In this document: piece by piece, positions 26,126-35,849 of the stretch
How the letters are laid out: each line of letters starts with the position of its first letter
How positions within the stretch are numbered: position 1 is the first letter of the stretch
Source of the DNA: Ignavibacteria bacterium
GTDB lineage: Bacteria > Bacteroidota > Ignavibacteria > SZUA-365
Length of the DNA: 64,000 nt
Direction: 5' to 3'
Assembly: GCA_016720835.1 (NCBI GenBank)
Contig: JADKJW010000007.1
Location: 1 to 64,000, forward strand
Notes under the pieces: generated by a model
Database searches by the model: none
What the model was told of the DNA's origin: nothing
The model's input: the letters and a program-made list of their open reading frames with translations, nothing else
Program-made: the position numbers and the translations under genes

Positions 26126-28168
26126 TTACAGACCGGTCTTGCTCAACGCCGGAGACTTGGACGGCTTCTTCGCCTTCGCCGCCGCCGCAGGCGCGGGACG
26201 GGCGGCGTTGACCATGCGCAGTTCCTGAAGATTGCGAAGGTCGTTGACGCGCTCGGCCGGATAGCCGAGTTCCTCGAACGGCATCACGCCCTTCTCCTTC
26301 TCCGCGTGGCAGGACTCGCATTTCATGGCATCCTTCGTGATCGAGTGGTTCAGCATCAGCGTGGCGTCCTGGCGCATCCACTTGCCCTCGATTTTGCCCG
26401 AGAAGGGGATGGTCCAGCCTTTCTCGATGCCCATGTAATTCATGAACGCGTCCATCATGTAGAGTTTGAAAATCGTCCCGTACATCATCTGGATGATGGG
26501 GTCCTGCATCGCCTTCATCACCGAGGCCTTGGGGTTGCCGGTTTCGTAGTACACGTTGTAATCGAAGGGCAGCAGCATGCCGCCGAAGGGACCCTGATTT
26601 CCCATGTCCTCGTACATCTTCGCGTTGAAGCGTTTGAACGGCGCGATCTTCGACTTGCCCATCCTGCCCAGCGGACGGAAGGTCTTCTCGTAGTACGTCG
26701 CATAGTTGAAATTCTTGTACGCGTCGTCCGGTGTCGTGGTGAACGACCGGTAGAGGTTGAGCCCGTTCGGATTGTCGCCGAGCGCGCCCGCCATGAAGGA
26801 GCCGTTGCCGTTGTGCCAGCGGTAGATGAGGGCTTCGCCGGGCTTGCCCGAGCGCAGGATGTCGCGATACACCCACACGCCTTCCTCCTCGCTGAAGACG
26901 GGGTCCGTCCAGTCGCGCAGCACCACGTTCTCGTCGGTGAGATGCGTGATGTGGCAGGTCTCGCAGGCAAGCTTGTCGGTATGCGCGTTGAGGAAGGCGC
27001 GCAGCACCTTGTTCTGGATGTGCGGCGTGGCGCTGTGGCATTTTTCGCAGCTCACTTCCACGCCGGGGAGGTCGTTGCTGACGAGGTCCGTGCCGCGGGT
27101 GCCGCGCGCGATCAGGTGCCCGTGGCTCTCGTGGCAGTCGAGGCACTGCAGGCCGGCCTGGTAGTGCACGTCCGCGCCGCGCGTGGGATTGCCGCGCTTC
27201 GCGCCGGGATGCAGGAGGCGCGGATTCTTGTAGCCGAGCGCCTGCGCGGCAAGGTTCTTCTCGTACATGTCGCCGCCGTGATTATGCTCGTGACAGCGGA
27301 GGCAGTTGTCCGATGTCGGACGCCCCACCGCCATCGCGGCCTTCATGCCGCGGTCCTGATTCCAGCGGTGCTTGCCGTTGTCGTCCTTCACCACGTACTT
27401 CTCGTTCATGTCGTACGCGGCGGAATGGCAGATGAGGCAGTCGACGGATTCGAACTCGGCGGTGGTCGGCGAGTAGCCGGGGAACATGGTGCCGGTCATC
27501 GGGCCGTACTGGCCGCCCGGATGGCACTGCCCGCAGCCGTCGCTGCGCGTCTCGCCGCTCTTCGTCTTGACGATGGTGGCCCAGCCGGTCCACGTGAAGG
27601 AGCCGGGGATGCCGCAGGCGCGATCGATCTTGCCCATGGGGATGCCCTTGACCAGCTCGCCGTTGAAGCCGTAGGTATTGAAGCCCGAGAATTTATTCAG
27701 GCCGAAATGGACGCTCTGCTCGATGTTGTCGCGCGTGTTCACGGTTTCGAAGCCGCCCTTGCCGTCCTTGACGCGCATCTCCTCGTGGCAGGTCAGGCAG
27801 GTGGCGGCGCCTTCGTAGGAGCGGATGCCGGCCTTGCGGAAGCGATCGATGTGACTGAGCCCGCTCCTCCGCTTGAAGGTCGACACCTCGCCCGCGAGCT
27901 GCTGCGCGACGGCCCGGTACACGGCGGGATTCTGCGCCGCGGTGTCGACCGAGGTGAACGTGGAGAAGCTCTTCTGCAGCTGCGCGGCGAGCTGTTCGAA
28001 TTCCTCGTCGCTCACGTGCTGCACGGCGAAGTCGATCGTCTCGGAGCGATGCTCGTACGGGATCACCCAGTTGATGATGCGCGAGTAGTTGAGCCACACG
28101 ACGCCCGCGAGCACGACGACGAGCGCGCCGATCCGGATCATCCAGCGTTGTTTTTTTGAGAGAGCCAT
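26126..28168 (-). CDS. Membrane-anchored octaheme c-type cytochrome
   Basis: A 680-residue protein with one N-terminal membrane span (IRIGALVVVLAGVVWL) and eight CxxCH heme motifs (CLTCH, CGQCH, CLICH, CLRCH, CLDCH, CEKCH, CETCH, CESCH). The first seven are in residues 120-410; the last is near 640, after a long heme-free stretch. Many distal histidines (HEHNHGGD, HESHGH) could serve as axial ligands. It is the third gene of an operon with a cytochrome b and a heptaheme cytochrome. Its size and layout resemble octaheme reductases or electron hubs, but it does not match hydroxylamine oxidoreductase or tetrathionate reductase by any motif visible here. The tail is Ala/Lys/Pro-rich. Confidence 0.88.
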   Translation of the reverse strand: MALSKKQRWMIRIGALVVVLAGVVWLNYSRIINWVIPYEHRSETIDFAVQHVSDEEFEQLAAQLQKSFSTFTSVDTAAQNPAVYRAVAQQLAGEVSTFKRRSGLSHIDRFRKAGIRSYEGAATCLTCHEEMRVKDGKGGFETVNTRDNIEQSVHFGLNKFSGFNTYGFNGELVKGIPMGKIDRACGIPGSFTWTGWATIVKTKSGETRSDGCGQCHPGGQYGPMTGTMFPGYSPTTAEFESVDCLICHSAAYDMNEKYVVKDDNGKHRWNQDRGMKAAMAVGRPTSDNCLRCHEHNHGGDMYEKNLAAQALGYKNPRLLHPGAKRGNPTRGADVHYQAGLQCLDCHESHGHLIARGTRGTDLVSNDLPGVEVSCEKCHSATPHIQNKVLRAFLNAHTDKLACETCHITHLTDENVVLRDWTDPVFSEEEGVWVYRDILRSGKPGEALIYRWHNGNGSFMAGALGDNPNGLNLYRSFTTTPDDAYKNFNYATYYEKTFRPLGRMGKSKIAPFKRFNAKMYEDMGNQGPFGGMLLPFDYNVYYETGNPKASVMKAMQDPIIQMMYGTIFKLYMMDAFMNYMGIEKGWTIPFSGKIEGKWMRQDATLMLNHSITKDAMKCESCHAEKEKGVMPFEELGYPAERVNDLRNLQELRMVNAARPAPAAAAKAKKPSKSPALSKTGL

Positions 28169-28271
28169 CTGTCACCTGCCTGAGTTGAAGTGCGTGGAGA
28201 GTGTTCGTACAATTATGGTATAGTCAATCGTTGTCAGCGTGAAAATCATTGTATAGTGACGGGCCGGCCGC

Positions 28272-29024
28272 TCACGCCTCCGCCGCGCGGACCTCCGCGG
28301 CCCGGGCCTCCGCCTCCGCGCGCTCGGCGGCGAGGATGCGCTCGTACTCGAGCGGATGCTCGTGGCGGATGTCCTCCTCGGATATCTTCCCGTGCCACCA
28401 CACCCAGCTCATCGGGAATTTGTCGGGGTTGTAGTGCACGTTGTAGAAATGCCACACCACGATGGCCGAAATCGCGAGGATGGCCTCGTCGCTGTGCGCG
28501 ATGTACGCCGCGCCGAGCGCGAGGTCGGGCAGGAGATTGCCGAAGAACACGGGGAACCAGAGCATCAGCCCGGAGAGCATCATGACGGGCAGGCCCCAGA
28601 ACACGGCGAAGTAGTCGAACTTCTCGCGGAAGTTGAAGCGGTCGTAGCGCGGCAGTTCCGCGCGGATGCCGAAATAGTAGAGCGACGTGTCCTACCAGTC
28701 GCGCGCGTCCTTCATGTTCGGGATCATCGGCCAGGCCTCGCGCACGCGCCAGCCGTGCTGCGGCAGCAGGCGGAAAATGTAGACGAGGTGGATGAGGCCG
28801 TCGAGGATCATGATCACGGCGGCGACGCGGTGGATGACGCGCGCGGCGGCGATGCCGCCGATGAGCCCGTAGATGGCGCCGAGCCACTGCGTTTCGGGAA
28901 AGCGCATCGGCAGGCCGGTGATGGCGAGAATGCTGAAGCTCGCGATCATCAGCCAGTGCTGGATGCGCTGGTTGAGCGAGAGGCGCGTGAACTGGCGCTG
29001 TGCGGAATCGAGTGTGCTGGTCAT
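28272..29024 (-). CDS. Cytochrome b (formate-dehydrogenase gamma/b561-like), with in-frame TAG
   Basis: Integral membrane di-heme cytochrome of about 250 residues. Histidines suited to heme b are in RIQHWLMIASF, ARVIHRVAAVI, LIHLVYIF and IVVWHFYNVHYN. Such subunits pass electrons between quinol and periplasmic cytochromes. The frame is interrupted at codon 111 by TAG (28692-28694): DARDW, stop, DTSLYYFGIRAELPRYDRF. The sequence on both sides is typical of one protein, so this is a nonsense change or base error, not two genes. The start at 29024 is 10 bases after the heptaheme gene's stop, and the octaheme gene begins about 100 bases after its end. The Ala/Glu-rich C-terminal tail is of unknown use. 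Confidence 0.82.
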
Positions 29025-29034
29025 GGGGTCCTCT

Positions 29035-30090
29035 TCAGTCGATCAGGATGCGTTTCGCGAAGCGCAGCGCGGGGCGCGCGGCTTCCGTCAGGCGCAGGGT
29101 CCGGCGTCCCACCGCGCGTGTCCCTTTTCCCGCGAGGGCCAGCCAGCCATACTTGCGCTGCACGTCGAGCGCGATGCCGACGAGCAGCATCACGAGCGTG
29201 CCGAGCGTGAGCACGAGGAAAAAGTTCTCCATGAACCAGAGCAGCGGCTCGCGCTCGATGCGGAGTCCGAGGTGGTTGGCGCCCGACATGGCGAAGTTCA
29301 TGTTCGCGCCCGGGTGGCACTTGTCCTGGCCGCAGGTGCGCGCCACGTTCGCCGGGGCGATGGTGGAACGCGCGCTGTCCCTGGGGAGCACGCCGTGCAC
29401 AGTGTGGCAGTCCTGGCACACGGCGGTGTTCGTTTCGCCGAAACGGATCGCCTTGTAATGGAAGCTGCGCTTGTACGAGGATACCGCTTCGGTGGTCACC
29501 TTGTTCCTCGTCATCACGGCATGGTCGTCGTGACAGGTCACGCAGAGGGCCATCTTCTCCGTGATGGTCACGGCCTTGCGCGCCTTCACGATGGCGTGGG
29601 GACTGCCTTTCCCATGACAGGAGAGGCAGGTGGGGGCGTCGCTGTTCTTTTTCTTGAGCGTCGCGCCATGGACGCTGGCGCCGAACTCGTCTGCGACCTT
29701 CGCATGCGTGTAGGGCGCGCCTTTCGGGTCCGTCGCATGGCAGTCGTCGCCGCAACCCACCACTTTCCGCGCCGGCTCGAAGCGATGCGGGTACTCCTTC
29801 ACCTCGGGGTGGCACTGCTGGCAATGCAGGCTCCCGTGCACGGACGCGTTGTACGCGGCGGCAGCAACGGACAGATCGCGTACCCTGGTGAGCGATGAGT
29901 CGCGGAAGGCGAAATTCGCCATGCCATGGCACTTCAGGCAGGCCTTGGTATCGTCCGCCTTGAAAAAGAGATGTTGCTGATCCGGAAGGAACGTCTGGGC
30001 GGGGAGCGTTGCGGGCAATAACGACAGGCCCGCAAGAAGGGCGAGGCCGTGGGCGGAGAGGTGCGCGCGCTGCGAGGTGCGGTGCTTCAT
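29035..30090 (-). CDS. Periplasmic heptaheme c-type cytochrome with C-terminal membrane anchor
   Basis: A 351-residue cytochrome with a signal peptide (LLAGLSLLPATLPAQ) and seven heme sites: five CxxCH (CLKCH, CQQCH, CLSCH, CVTCH, CQDCH), one CxxxCH (CGDDCH) and one CxxxxCH (CGQDKCH). A single membrane span near residues 285-310 (FFLVLTLGTLVMLLVGIAL) anchors it, followed by a basic cytoplasmic tail. Its arrangement resembles the NrfH/cytochrome c3-like and cyt c-b pairs in quinol-oxidising complexes. It is the first gene of the heptaheme-c/cyt-b/octaheme-c operon. Wider-spaced heme motifs often need special lyases in some bacteria; none is in this window. Confidence 0.87.
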   Translation of the reverse strand: MKHRTSQRAHLSAHGLALLAGLSLLPATLPAQTFLPDQQHLFFKADDTKACLKCHGMANFAFRDSSLTRVRDLSVAAAAYNASVHGSLHCQQCHPEVKEYPHRFEPARKVVGCGDDCHATDPKGAPYTHAKVADEFGASVHGATLKKKNSDAPTCLSCHGKGSPHAIVKARKAVTITEKMALCVTCHDDHAVMTRNKVTTEAVSSYKRSFHYKAIRFGETNTAVCQDCHTVHGVLPRDSARSTIAPANVARTCGQDKCHPGANMNFAMSGANHLGLRIEREPLLWFMENFFLVLTLGTLVMLLVGIALDVQRKYGWLALAGKGTRAVGRRTLRLTEAARPALRFAKRILID

Positions 30091-30437
30091 GTTCTATCCC
30101 TCGTTATGGGATGCAGGTGCGATACGGTGAAATGGCGTCCGCCGGAGCGGTTTGCCGGGTTTTCGGCATTGGTCAGATGCGGCAAGTCGGGAAAGGATTC
30201 ACGAATTCGAAACATTTTTTGTCACGTCGAGCGAAGTCGAGACGGCGGATTTCATTGAATGAAGAGAGACTCCAAAAACGTTGCCGCCGGAAAGAGGAGG
30301 CGGGGGGGGGGCTCCGAATTGAATGCAAGAAAACCCGAAATTGTCACGCCGAGCGAAGTCGAGGCGTGGATTTCACCGATTCCGATGAGTATGTTTGATT
30401 ATTCCATTCAGCCCCACACGAACTTCCCGGAGCAGCG
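30091..30437. repeat. Intergenic region with two copies of a TCGAGCGAAGTCGA-type repeat
   Basis: About 350 bases between divergent genes. GTCACGTCGAGCGAAGTCGA (from 30222) and GTCACGCCGAGCGAAGTCGA (from 30342) are near-identical and each is followed by a GGATTTCA motif after a few bases. TCGA..TCGA arms make each copy partly palindromic. Related CGACTTCGCTCGG sequences recur near 43900. No promoter was identified. Confidence 0.6.
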
Positions 30438-31832
30438 ATGACGCAGCATTCAGGCAACAGGACAATCACGCGCCTCCTGGCGACAATTCTCACCCTCGCT
30501 CTCTGCGCCGGACTCTCCTCCTGCTCCAAACCACGCGGCGACACCGCTGCCGCGAAGCGCGCAATGGACAAGGGCCTGGAATTCTTCCGCGCCGGAAATC
30601 CGGACTCCGCGGCGGTGTACTTCAAGACCGCGACGGACGCGGATCCGGACAACGCCACCGCCTGGGCGTGGCGCGCGAAGGTCATGCAGTACCAGCAATT
30701 CAGCAACACCGCGGGCAGTGCCGTCATGGACTCCTGCGCGGCCTACGCCCGCAGAGCGCTCGCCATCGATCCGAACAACGCCTTCGCGCACGTGGAACTC
30801 GCCCACGCCTACAACCCGCAGTACGGCGGCATGACAGGAGTCAATGCGACAGAGGGCTACGAAAAGGCCTGGGAACACCTCAATCTCGCGGTGCAATACG
30901 ACGACACCGACGGCGACGCGTGGATCGGCATCTGCCTGCAGGCGATGCGGCGCGGCGACGCGGCCATGGAAAAGAAAGCCCTCGCGCGCATGCTCGAAAG
31001 CGGCTTCTTCACGCCCGCCATCGTGGAGATGAACGCGTGGATGCTGCGCGCCATGCCGGAGAACGCCATCCTGATCACCAGCGGCGACTTCGACACCTTC
31101 CCCATGTGGGCCCTGCAGACGGCGCGCGGAATGCGGCCCGATGTGGCGGTGCTGAACAGCGCCATGCTCAACGCGCCCTGGTACGCGGAAGCCGCCTGCG
31201 CGCGCAACAGGATTCCGCTGCCGATGTCCAGAGCGGAACTGGACGAATACACCCCAGGCGCCGCGTATTTCTACAAGGAGTACAAGGTCCCGATGCCGAA
31301 GGGTCTCGAGGAAAGAATGAAGGATCCGAATCTGCATACGAACGGTGTGGACGATCCGCGCTTCCTTGCGTTCAGCGACGCCGCCGTGCGCTGGTGGGCC
31401 GAACAGAAGCGCCTCGGGAAATTCCCGCGTCCCATCGCCATCGCGGCCACCTGCGACGGCAACGTGCGCGGACTCTTCGACCTCCGCGGCATCGACTGCG
31501 GCACGCATACGCAGTGGACCGAACGCGAAGCGTCCGGCGCTGTCGACCTGGCGGCAACGAAGAAGGCCTTCGACGACGCGAAGCCCGCGCTGTTCACCGG
31601 TCCCCAATGCGCCGCGCACGACCGCTCCATGTACCGCAGCACGCGCGAGGCCGACGCGTCCGCGATGCTGCCCTTCAGCTCCGGCATCGCATACATGAAG
31701 GCCTGCCGCGCCGCGGGCATGGCCGCCGAAGCGGACGCCTATCGCGTGAAGCTGGAGCATTTCGCGCAGGAGGCGAAACTCTCGCCGACGACGGTGGCGC
31801 TGCTGGAGGAGGTGTCAGGAGCGGGCCGATAA
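30438..31832 (+). CDS. TPR-containing lipoprotein
   Basis: A 464-residue lipoprotein (signal ending LCAGLSSC). Residues about 35-160 contain tetratricopeptide-like repeats (DKGLEFFRAGNPDSAAVYF, then ARRALAIDPNNAFAHVELA), which bind partner proteins or peptides. The C-terminal part (ILITSGDFDTFPMWALQTA and NAPWY) resembles the soluble end of DUF2723-type membrane proteins of Bacteroidota, but the membrane part is absent. The gene stands alone between two repeat-filled spacers. No enzymatic motif is visible. Confidence 0.75.
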   Translation: MTQHSGNRTITRLLATILTLALCAGLSSCSKPRGDTAAAKRAMDKGLEFFRAGNPDSAAVYFKTATDADPDNATAWAWRAKVMQYQQFSNTAGSAVMDSCAAYARRALAIDPNNAFAHVELAHAYNPQYGGMTGVNATEGYEKAWEHLNLAVQYDDTDGDAWIGICLQAMRRGDAAMEKKALARMLESGFFTPAIVEMNAWMLRAMPENAILITSGDFDTFPMWALQTARGMRPDVAVLNSAMLNAPWYAEAACARNRIPLPMSRAELDEYTPGAAYFYKEYKVPMPKGLEERMKDPNLHTNGVDDPRFLAFSDAAVRWWAEQKRLGKFPRPIAIAATCDGNVRGLFDLRGIDCGTHTQWTEREASGAVDLAATKKAFDDAKPALFTGPQCAAHDRSMYRSTREADASAMLPFSSGIAYMKACRAAGMAAEADAYRVKLEHFAQEAKLSPTTVALLEEVSGAGR

Positions 31833-32412
31833 TGGTACGCGACGTCCAAACAAGGCCCCGTCATCCTGAGCGACCCGTCCGAAAGCCAGCGGAAGCTGCG
31901 TTCGGAGAACGAAGGATCTGGACGTTCAGAGCGCGAGCGGCTTTCGGTGACGTGTGATCCCGAAAGGGTGCCGTCATCCTGAGCGCCCTATTGGATCAAA
32001 TCGTTCAGGACATCAGACTTCGAGGGCTTCCAGAACACAATCTCCCGGCCCCTTGCAAGACGGGAGATGGGATCCTAAACACCATGGCTTGGTGAACGCT
32101 GCGCTTGGCACCGTCAGATTGCCTCAAGCGTTGACGCCCCTCATTCCAAGCACGAGGGGTTGGGGCGAAGTCGGGGCATCAACGCTCACGAAAGAGTCTG
32201 GCCGCTCAGTGGCAGCGAAGCGAAGGATCTGGGCGTTCAGACTGCGCGGCGTACGGGCCACTGCAGATTCTTCGGTTCCGACTACGCCTGGCTTCGCCGG
32301 CTTCTTCGGACGGTCGCTCAGGATGACGGGATGCGTGATGCTCAGCGTTGCTCCCGCTCCCGCGTCCCCGCGTCCCCGCATCTCCGTGTCCCCGCATCCC
32401 TACACACCCTCG
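31833..32412. repeat. Gene-free spacer with dispersed palindromic repeats and an octanucleotide array
   Basis: About 580 bases without a credible gene. It holds several copies of a CATCCTGAGCG ... CGAAGGATCTGG ... TCAGA repeat (31865-31940, 31975-31985, 32190-32335), partly palindromic and found again near 38500, 38850 and 43490. A short array of GCGTCCCC units lies at 32358-32400. These are non-coding dispersed repeats. Confidence 0.7.
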
Positions 32413-34437
32413 CTACCTCACAACCGTCAGGCTCCTCACCAGCACCCGCCCGCACGCGACGAGTTGATACGTGTACGTCCCGGAGGGCAGCGAGGACGCG
32501 TCCAGCGTGACGCTGTGCGCACCGGCACTCTGCGCTGCGTCGACGAGGACGCGCACCGTGCTGCCAAGGGAGTTGACGAGCGTGAGCACGACGCGAGAGT
32601 CCGCGGGAAGCGTGTACGCGATGCTCGTCGTGGGATTGAAGGGATTCGGATGATTCTGCGCGAGCCGCACATCGCCGCCGCCGTCGATGCGCACTTCCGC
32701 GGTCGGCGAATATTCGTACGAGCCGTCGGTGTCGATCTGCTTGAGGCGGTAGGAGATGCTCCCGGCGGACTCATGCCGCGGAGTCCGCGTGTCGTCGTAT
32801 CCGTAGGCGCGCGCGTTGCCCTCGGCGCCTTCCGCCTGGACGAAGCCGATGTTCGCGTAGTCGGACTCGCCCGCGAAGCGCCGCTGTACTTCATAGCCGA
32901 GGAGATTGCTTTCCTTCTCCACTTCCCAGGACAGGCGGATCATGCCGCTGAGCACTGCGGCATCAAAGGTTCGTATCGTGACCGGATCACAGCCGAAAAA
33001 TCGGACACGACTCCTGAACGATGCAATTCCGTTATTCGACATTATCAGGAAAAGAGTGACGAACGGACAATATCCCTGAGGATCGAACTCGAGCTTGAAA
33101 TCCACATCTGAAATGTAGGAGTTCGTTCCGCCGTTGAGAGTAAGACTGTTCTGCCCGAGGTAGGGCGTATCCCCAAGCCCTGGTTCCCGACGTTCCTGCA
33201 TCGGCGCGGTGACATTCATCACGCGCGCCCGGGTGTTGTAATTCGGAGCTGTCGGATTGGCAGGGTTTGATGGGAGCCCATCAGCGCAGACGAGGAATTT
33301 GTTGCCGTTCTGTGGTATGTGGTATGTCGCAAGCGGCCCGCTCGGGCCCGTCCCGGTGATCGGATCGGTCGGGAGTATGCTCACGATTACCAGAGTATCG
33401 AGAATGGGCCAGGTGCCGATTTTTCGATGCTGCCTGCCTTTGACCACCATCGAACCGCCCCGCGCCATCCATACATCGGAAAGGGACGTGGCATCGACCG
33501 CGGCCACGCCCTGGCCGCCATGCCCGCTCAGCCAACTGATCATCCGCTTCGCGAGGTGCATGGGGAGCATGCGGCCCAGGCCATCGGATACCGTGCGCGT
33601 AGTGTCGGTCTGCAATACGAGGATCTCGTCGTTCAGGCTGCCTGCCGATGTGTCGCCCGCGCAGGAAACGTAGATGCGCGTGCTATCGACCACCTTGTAC
33701 TGCTGCGTCGCGGGATCGAGCACGCGCTCGCGCTTGCCGACCACGTCGAAGGCGTCGCCGATGCGGCGCCACGGCATTTCGGAGTTCGTGAGCGAACCGG
33801 TCGCATTTGCGCTGGCGTTCAGCGTCGCATAGACGCGCCGCGGCGTCGACGTCGGCGTGTCCCAGCGATACACGCGGAACGGTCCCTGGCTGAGGTATGT
33901 AGGATCGCAGTTCGGCGGCGGACCGGGGAAGCAGATGCCCCAGATCGGCGCCGCGAGATTGCAGGCGTAGATGCGGCCCTCGTCATCCACATCAATTTTA
34001 TACAGGGAAAATTGTCCCTGCGCATATCCGCCCCAGGTGCTGTCCGGCCAGCCCCGCGCCGCGACCACCGTGTCGAGCGGTACCGGTAGATATCCGCCCG
34101 CGCCGGTCGTGGCGTGACGGCCCATGCTCAGCTTCGGCAGTCCCGTCGAGGGATCGAAGATGCGTATCGTCGGCATGGCGACCGTCGCGCTGCCGACAGT
34201 GACCAGCGCCGGATTCACGACATAGAACACATCCCTGAATTTATCGTACGCCACGCCGGTGTACTGCCGCTGACCGGCCATCCATCCGTAGGTTCCGGTC
34301 TGTGTCGCAGGCTGCATCACGATCCACAGCTCCTCCCAGTCGATGTTGCCCTGGGCATGAGTCCGCAACGGCAGCAGGCACGACAGCAGAAATGCGGGCA
34401 CGAGCATCGGACGGCAGGACCGGATCAAGGTGCGCAT
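32413..34437 (-). CDS. T9SS-sorted secreted protein of unknown function
   Basis: A 674-residue exported protein with a signal peptide (LVPAFLLSCLLPLRTHAQ). The main body (about residues 30-500) contains propeller-like read-out strands and many short loops such as DEGRIYACNLA and SLSDVWMARGGS, but no recognised catalytic motif. Residues about 490-590 are FN3-like (GMIRLSWEVEKESNLLGYEV), a common spacer before sorting signals. The end is a classic T9SS domain with QNHPNPFNPTTSIAYTLP and a final SGTYTYQL strand. It is read in the same direction as the two paralogous T9SS proteins at 34650 and 36067, but separated from them by more than 200 bases. It likely ends on the cell surface or outside. 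Confidence 0.75.
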   Translation of the reverse strand: MRTLIRSCRPMLVPAFLLSCLLPLRTHAQGNIDWEELWIVMQPATQTGTYGWMAGQRQYTGVAYDKFRDVFYVVNPALVTVGSATVAMPTIRIFDPSTGLPKLSMGRHATTGAGGYLPVPLDTVVAARGWPDSTWGGYAQGQFSLYKIDVDDEGRIYACNLAAPIWGICFPGPPPNCDPTYLSQGPFRVYRWDTPTSTPRRVYATLNASANATGSLTNSEMPWRRIGDAFDVVGKRERVLDPATQQYKVVDSTRIYVSCAGDTSAGSLNDEILVLQTDTTRTVSDGLGRMLPMHLAKRMISWLSGHGGQGVAAVDATSLSDVWMARGGSMVVKGRQHRKIGTWPILDTLVIVSILPTDPITGTGPSGPLATYHIPQNGNKFLVCADGLPSNPANPTAPNYNTRARVMNVTAPMQERREPGLGDTPYLGQNSLTLNGGTNSYISDVDFKLEFDPQGYCPFVTLFLIMSNNGIASFRSRVRFFGCDPVTIRTFDAAVLSGMIRLSWEVEKESNLLGYEVQRRFAGESDYANIGFVQAEGAEGNARAYGYDDTRTPRHESAGSISYRLKQIDTDGSYEYSPTAEVRIDGGGDVRLAQNHPNPFNPTTSIAYTLPADSRVVLTLVNSLGSTVRVLVDAAQSAGAHSVTLDASSLPSGTYTYQLVACGRVLVRSLTVVR

Positions 34438-34649
34438 GGCTTTTCCTCTCGAAGGTGTACAGGAAAGACAAGCGGGAGAGCGGGGAAGTTACTTGGAACG
34501 ATTCAATATCCGGGTGGCGACCGGCGTCCCGCCGGTCGATTCATGGAGAGGTGGAGTACAGGAGTGCTGGAGTGAAAATCACTCGGGTGGGACAAGCCTC
34601 CGTGCTTGTCAGTTCCGTGCTTGTCGATTCCGATCTGTCCCCTGGCCGT

Positions 34650-35849
34650 TTACCACCGGCGCACAACACGCGCAGCCGTACTGTGATCATTGCCGATGCG
34701 GATCAGGTACATCCCTGAAGGCAGGGGAGCAAGATCGATGCTCGTCACGACGCGACCGGACACGGGAATGACAGTACACTCGAGGACCATACGGCCGAGG
34801 AGATCGGTAAGGGTCACACGCGCGGCATTGGCGGACAACCCATCGGCGACGACGTTCAACAGTCCTTCCGTCGGATCGGGAAAGACCAGCATGGAAATCG
34901 GTGATGCCTCTCCATTCCGGATGACACGATCCGAAAAATGCTCCTCGCATCCGACCGGCGGCGGGACGCCCGGCACGCGCACGCGGCACCATGTTTCCAC
35001 CGAGTCCTCCGGAAACCCCGGATAACCCTTCGCGCCCGCGACGAATTTGAAATCCAGGAACGTGTCGTTGGGGTGCTTCTTCGTGTACGTGACGTTCCAT
35101 TGTACGGCAGGCACGGAATCTCCGGACTTCCACTCGTTGAGCGGCGAAGGGAATGCATGACGCGGCGTGTCTCCCGCATCGCTCAGCACCACATCCGCGG
35201 GGAGATAGACGAAGCCGCTTGCGTCGTATGCGGGCAAACCCTCCCTGTTCACGCAGCGGAGCGTCACCGTGAAGGGGTTCGACGCGTAGGTCCACGTTGC
35301 AGTATCAAAGTGAAGCGAATCTGGCGTGATGCATGTTGGAGCGAGCAACGAGCGCGGTTCAAGCAGCGGCGGAATCAGCACCCTGATTTCATGGTATGCC
35401 GAATCGACATTGTCGCCCCAGGACCACATGCCGATGAGGTACTCGCGCGTTGTCGCGACGATCGGATGCCAGAGTGTCCAGACGACGAATCCCTCCTCGC
35501 CCGGTTTCAGGACTGCCGGAAGCAGCATCTTCGCACTGCTGTCGGGCGTATCCGGATCGTGAAGCTGAAGCAATGCGGGCACGATGATGCGCGCATGCAC
35601 GGTGTCCGTGTTCACCGCGCCCGTATTCGTGAGGCTCATCGTCACCTGAAACGGCATCGGATCGTACCGATAGTGTTCGCGATCGGCTGTGATCAGCGGT
35701 TTGACGTGCTTGCAGCGGAGCTGCAGCCGCGTCGAATCCACGAACGTGCCGACATGCGACTGCGCAAGAATCGATCGGTGGCCCATGATGCTCAGGATAC
35801 CGACAAGGCACATGGCGAGAATGCGGAGATGAACGAATCGGTACTGCAT
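34650..35849 (-). CDS. T9SS-sorted repeat protein (paralogue of the 36067 protein)
   Basis: A 399-residue secreted protein. The ATG at 35849 follows GGAAG and opens a signal peptide (RILAMCLVGILSIMGHRSIL). The body consists of two to three CARDB/DUF11-like beta domains that describe 'tension between terms' patterns: YDPMPFQVTMSLTNTGAVNT and NPFTVTLRCVNREG. Strong similarity in order and motifs (PDSLHFD, LDFKFV, RVRVPG) to the adjacent 764-residue protein shows they are paralogues, the shorter having fewer repeats. The C-terminus is a T9SS sorting domain (VFPDPTEGLLNVVADG to PSGMYLIRIG). A structural or adhesive surface role is inferred. Confidence 0.75.
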   Translation of the reverse strand: MQYRFVHLRILAMCLVGILSIMGHRSILAQSHVGTFVDSTRLQLRCKHVKPLITADREHYRYDPMPFQVTMSLTNTGAVNTDTVHARIIVPALLQLHDPDTPDSSAKMLLPAVLKPGEEGFVVWTLWHPIVATTREYLIGMWSWGDNVDSAYHEIRVLIPPLLEPRSLLAPTCITPDSLHFDTATWTYASNPFTVTLRCVNREGLPAYDASGFVYLPADVVLSDAGDTPRHAFPSPLNEWKSGDSVPAVQWNVTYTKKHPNDTFLDFKFVAGAKGYPGFPEDSVETWCRVRVPGVPPPVGCEEHFSDRVIRNGEASPISMLVFPDPTEGLLNVVADGLSANAARVTLTDLLGRMVLECTVIPVSGRVVTSIDLAPLPSGMYLIRIGNDHSTAARVVRRW

